Assembly (NCBI GenBank): GCA_937930135.1 | Contig: CALGVO010000111.1 | Span: forward strand, 1-8,010 | Direction: 5' to 3' | DNA: 8,010 nucleotides | From: an uncultured Synechococcus sp. | GTDB lineage: Bacteria > Cyanobacteriota > Cyanobacteriia > PCC-6307 > Cyanobiaceae | Part shown: piece after piece, positions 6,698 through 8,010 of the stretch | Numbering within the stretch: the stretch's first letter is position 1 | Layout of the letters: every line of letters begins with the position of its first letter | Translations under genes and position numbers: made by a program | The notes under the pieces: model-generated | What the model was told of the DNA's origin: nothing | Seen by the model: only the letters and a program-made list of their open reading frames with translations | Database searches by the model: none

Positions 6698-7630
6698 ATG
6701 GCCTCCAGCGTGATTACAACGCCGTCACCACCGAGCCGGCCAGCTGCTCCAGCCATTGCCCTCAAGAAGGCGGCCGCCCTGCACCAGCCTCGCAAAGGCG
6801 AAGCGCCCGTCAGCCTTGATCTGGGCAAGCGCTGGGGAACGATGGGTTTCATGATCGCGATCCACGTGCTCGCCATCGGCGCCCTTCTCCCTGGATTCTG
6901 GAGCTGGCAAGCAGTCGCCACCCTGCTGATCCTTTATTGGGTGACCGCCTGCCTCGGGGTGACGATCGGCTATCACCGCCTGCTTTCCCACCGCTCCTTC
7001 CGCGTTCCCCACTGGCTGGAGCGGTTCTTCGCCACCTGTGGCGCCCTGAGCTGCCAGCACGGCCCGATCGACTGGGTGGGACTGCACCGTCACCATCACA
7101 AGTTTTCGGATACGGATGCCGATCACCACAACAGCCATCGCGGCTTCTGGTGGAGCCACATGGGTTGGATGTTCGAACCCATCCCGGCCATGCAAGCCGT
7201 GCCACGGATGACCGGTGATCTGGCCAGCGACCCCTATTACCGCTGGCTCAACAACAACTTTCTGTTGCTGCAACTGCCCCTGGCCGGCCTGCTCTTTTGG
7301 ATCGGCACGGTCAGCGGTGCCGGCGGCTGGGCCCTGGTGCTGTGGGGCATCCCCCTCCGCCTGGTGCTCGTCTACCACATCACCTGGCTGGTCAATTCGG
7401 CCACCCACTGCTGGGGTGAGGTGGTGTACGAGAGCGGCGACGCCTCCCGCAACAACAAGTGGGTGGCGGCGCTCACCTTTGGTGAGGGCTGGCACAACAA
7501 CCACCACGCCTTCCCCCACTCCGCCCGTCACGGTCTCCAACCCGGACAGATCGACCTCACATGGCAGCACATTCGCTTGATGCGGGCCCTCGGCCTCGCC
7601 AGCAAAATCCGCCTGCCGGTCGCGTCCTAA
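6698..7630 (+). CDS. desC: Acyl-lipid fatty-acid desaturase, DesC type (copy 2)
   Basis: The second DesC-type membrane di-iron desaturase of the window, 310 residues, expected to introduce the first double bond into lipid-bound C16/C18 chains. Histidine boxes are HRLLSH (93-98), HRHHH (130-134) and HNNHH (266-270), with NSATH at 233-237 as the further ligand region. Hydrophobic segments lie at about 49-66, 70-92, 186-205 and 210-232. The first 40 residues form a Pro/Ala/Lys-rich extension not shared in sequence with copy 1, after which the two align throughout, including WGT(T/M), FWSWQ, GPI(E/D)WVGLH and FGEGWHNNHH. YESGDASRNNKW (244-255) is closer to the form I know from cyanobacterial DesC than the equivalent in copy 1. 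The start is fixed by the AAAGGA site. It is followed by rplI on the same strand after 42 bases. Family certain; which bond position and which lipid are inferred. Confidence 0.95.
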   Translation: MASSVITTPSPPSRPAAPAIALKKAAALHQPRKGEAPVSLDLGKRWGTMGFMIAIHVLAIGALLPGFWSWQAVATLLILYWVTACLGVTIGYHRLLSHRSFRVPHWLERFFATCGALSCQHGPIDWVGLHRHHHKFSDTDADHHNSHRGFWWSHMGWMFEPIPAMQAVPRMTGDLASDPYYRWLNNNFLLLQLPLAGLLFWIGTVSGAGGWALVLWGIPLRLVLVYHITWLVNSATHCWGEVVYESGDASRNNKWVAALTFGEGWHNNHHAFPHSARHGLQPGQIDLTWQHIRLMRALGLASKIRLPVAS

Positions 7631-7672
7631 GCTGATTGATCGCCCATCTGTCCCCGTCCGCAACCGATAGCC

Positions 7673-8010
7673 ATGGCCAAGCGCGTTCAAGTCGTACTGA
7701 ATGAGGACGTTCTCAGCCTCGGTCGGGATGGGGATCTGGTGGAGGTGGCCCCTGGCTACGCCCGCAACTTCCTGCTCCCCTTCGGCAAAGCGGTTCCCGT
7801 GACGCCGGCCGTGATGAAACAGGTGGAGCACCGCCGCGCCAAGGAAGCGGAACGTCAGGCCGCCCTCAAGCAGGAGGCCCTGGCGTTCCGCACGGCACTG
7901 GACACCATCGGTCGTTTCACCGTCAAGAAGCAGACCGGTGGAGACGATGTGCTGTTCGGCACCGTCACCAATGGCGATGTGGCCGAAGCGATCGAAGCCG
8001 CCACCAAGAA
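7673..8010 (+). CDS. rplI: 50S ribosomal protein L9, 5' part
   Basis: Ribosomal protein L9 binds 23S rRNA at the base of the L1 stalk and helps maintain reading frame. The first 112 residues are present; the family is usually about 150, so roughly the last quarter lies beyond the right edge. The L9 signature is intact: GRDGDLVEVAPGYARNFL at 17-34, followed by LPFGKAVPVT. A long charged connecting helix (about 43-75, rich in Lys, Glu, Arg and Ala) leads into the C-terminal domain beginning RFTVKKQTGG (81-90) and LFGTVTNGDVAEAI (94-107). The ATG has no strong Shine-Dalgarno and sits 42 bases after the desaturase 2 stop on the same strand, so partial co-transcription is possible. The identification is secure. 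Confidence 0.97.
   Translation, partial: MAKRVQVVLNEDVLSLGRDGDLVEVAPGYARNFLLPFGKAVPVTPAVMKQVEHRRAKEAERQAALKQEALAFRTALDTIGRFTVKKQTGGDDVLFGTVTNGDVAEAIEAATK

Noticed and set aside
6004..6819. Plus-strand open frame antisense to the helix-turn-helix gene
   Set aside because: It crosses the divergent promoter and runs into desaturase 2 in the wrong frame. The minus-strand frame gives the more protein-like, helix-turn-helix-containing product.
6725..7831. Long minus-strand open frame across desaturase 2 and rplI
   Set aside because: It is a shadow of two well-identified plus-strand genes; GC-rich codons make antisense frames long. Its histidine- and glycine-rich product has no recognisable family.

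Overview
This 8,010-base, GC-rich window reads as a picocyanobacterial chromosome segment of the marine Synechococcus/Cyanobium type. The basis is the set of genes: a one-polypeptide glycine decarboxylase P-protein beside its H-protein, two cyanobacterial-type acyl-lipid desaturases, and the start of ribosomal protein L9. Genes are packed tightly, with short gaps and a few overlaps.

Left half, all read on the minus strand from right to left: a PLP-dependent protein of the methionine gamma-lyase / 'aluminium resistance' family (4867 to 3569), then gcvH (3545 to 3156), then gcvP (3100 to 137), then the first 13 codons of an unrecognised gene running off the left edge (41 to 1). The first three lie close enough to be one operon. 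GcvP decarboxylates glycine and GcvH carries the aminomethyl group on a lipoyl lysine. The T- and L-proteins are not in this window. In cyanobacteria this system serves photorespiratory glycine breakdown and one-carbon supply.

Right half: a fatty-acid desaturase (4985-5908, plus) diverges from the PLP gene. A second desaturase paralogue (6698-7630, plus) follows after a minus-strand gene (6645-5884) that looks like a helix-turn-helix DNA-binding protein. That gene overlaps the tail of desaturase 1 by 25 bases and shares a 52-base divergent promoter region with desaturase 2. rplI (7673 onward) starts 42 bases after desaturase 2 and is cut by the window edge.

The individual families are mostly well known, and I see no mobile element, CRISPR array, tRNA or rRNA. 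The points most worth checking are the helix-turn-helix gene between two desaturase paralogues, the PLP enzyme of unclear function coupled to gcvH, the conserved redox cysteines in GcvP, and small hairpins and repeats in the intergenic stretches.
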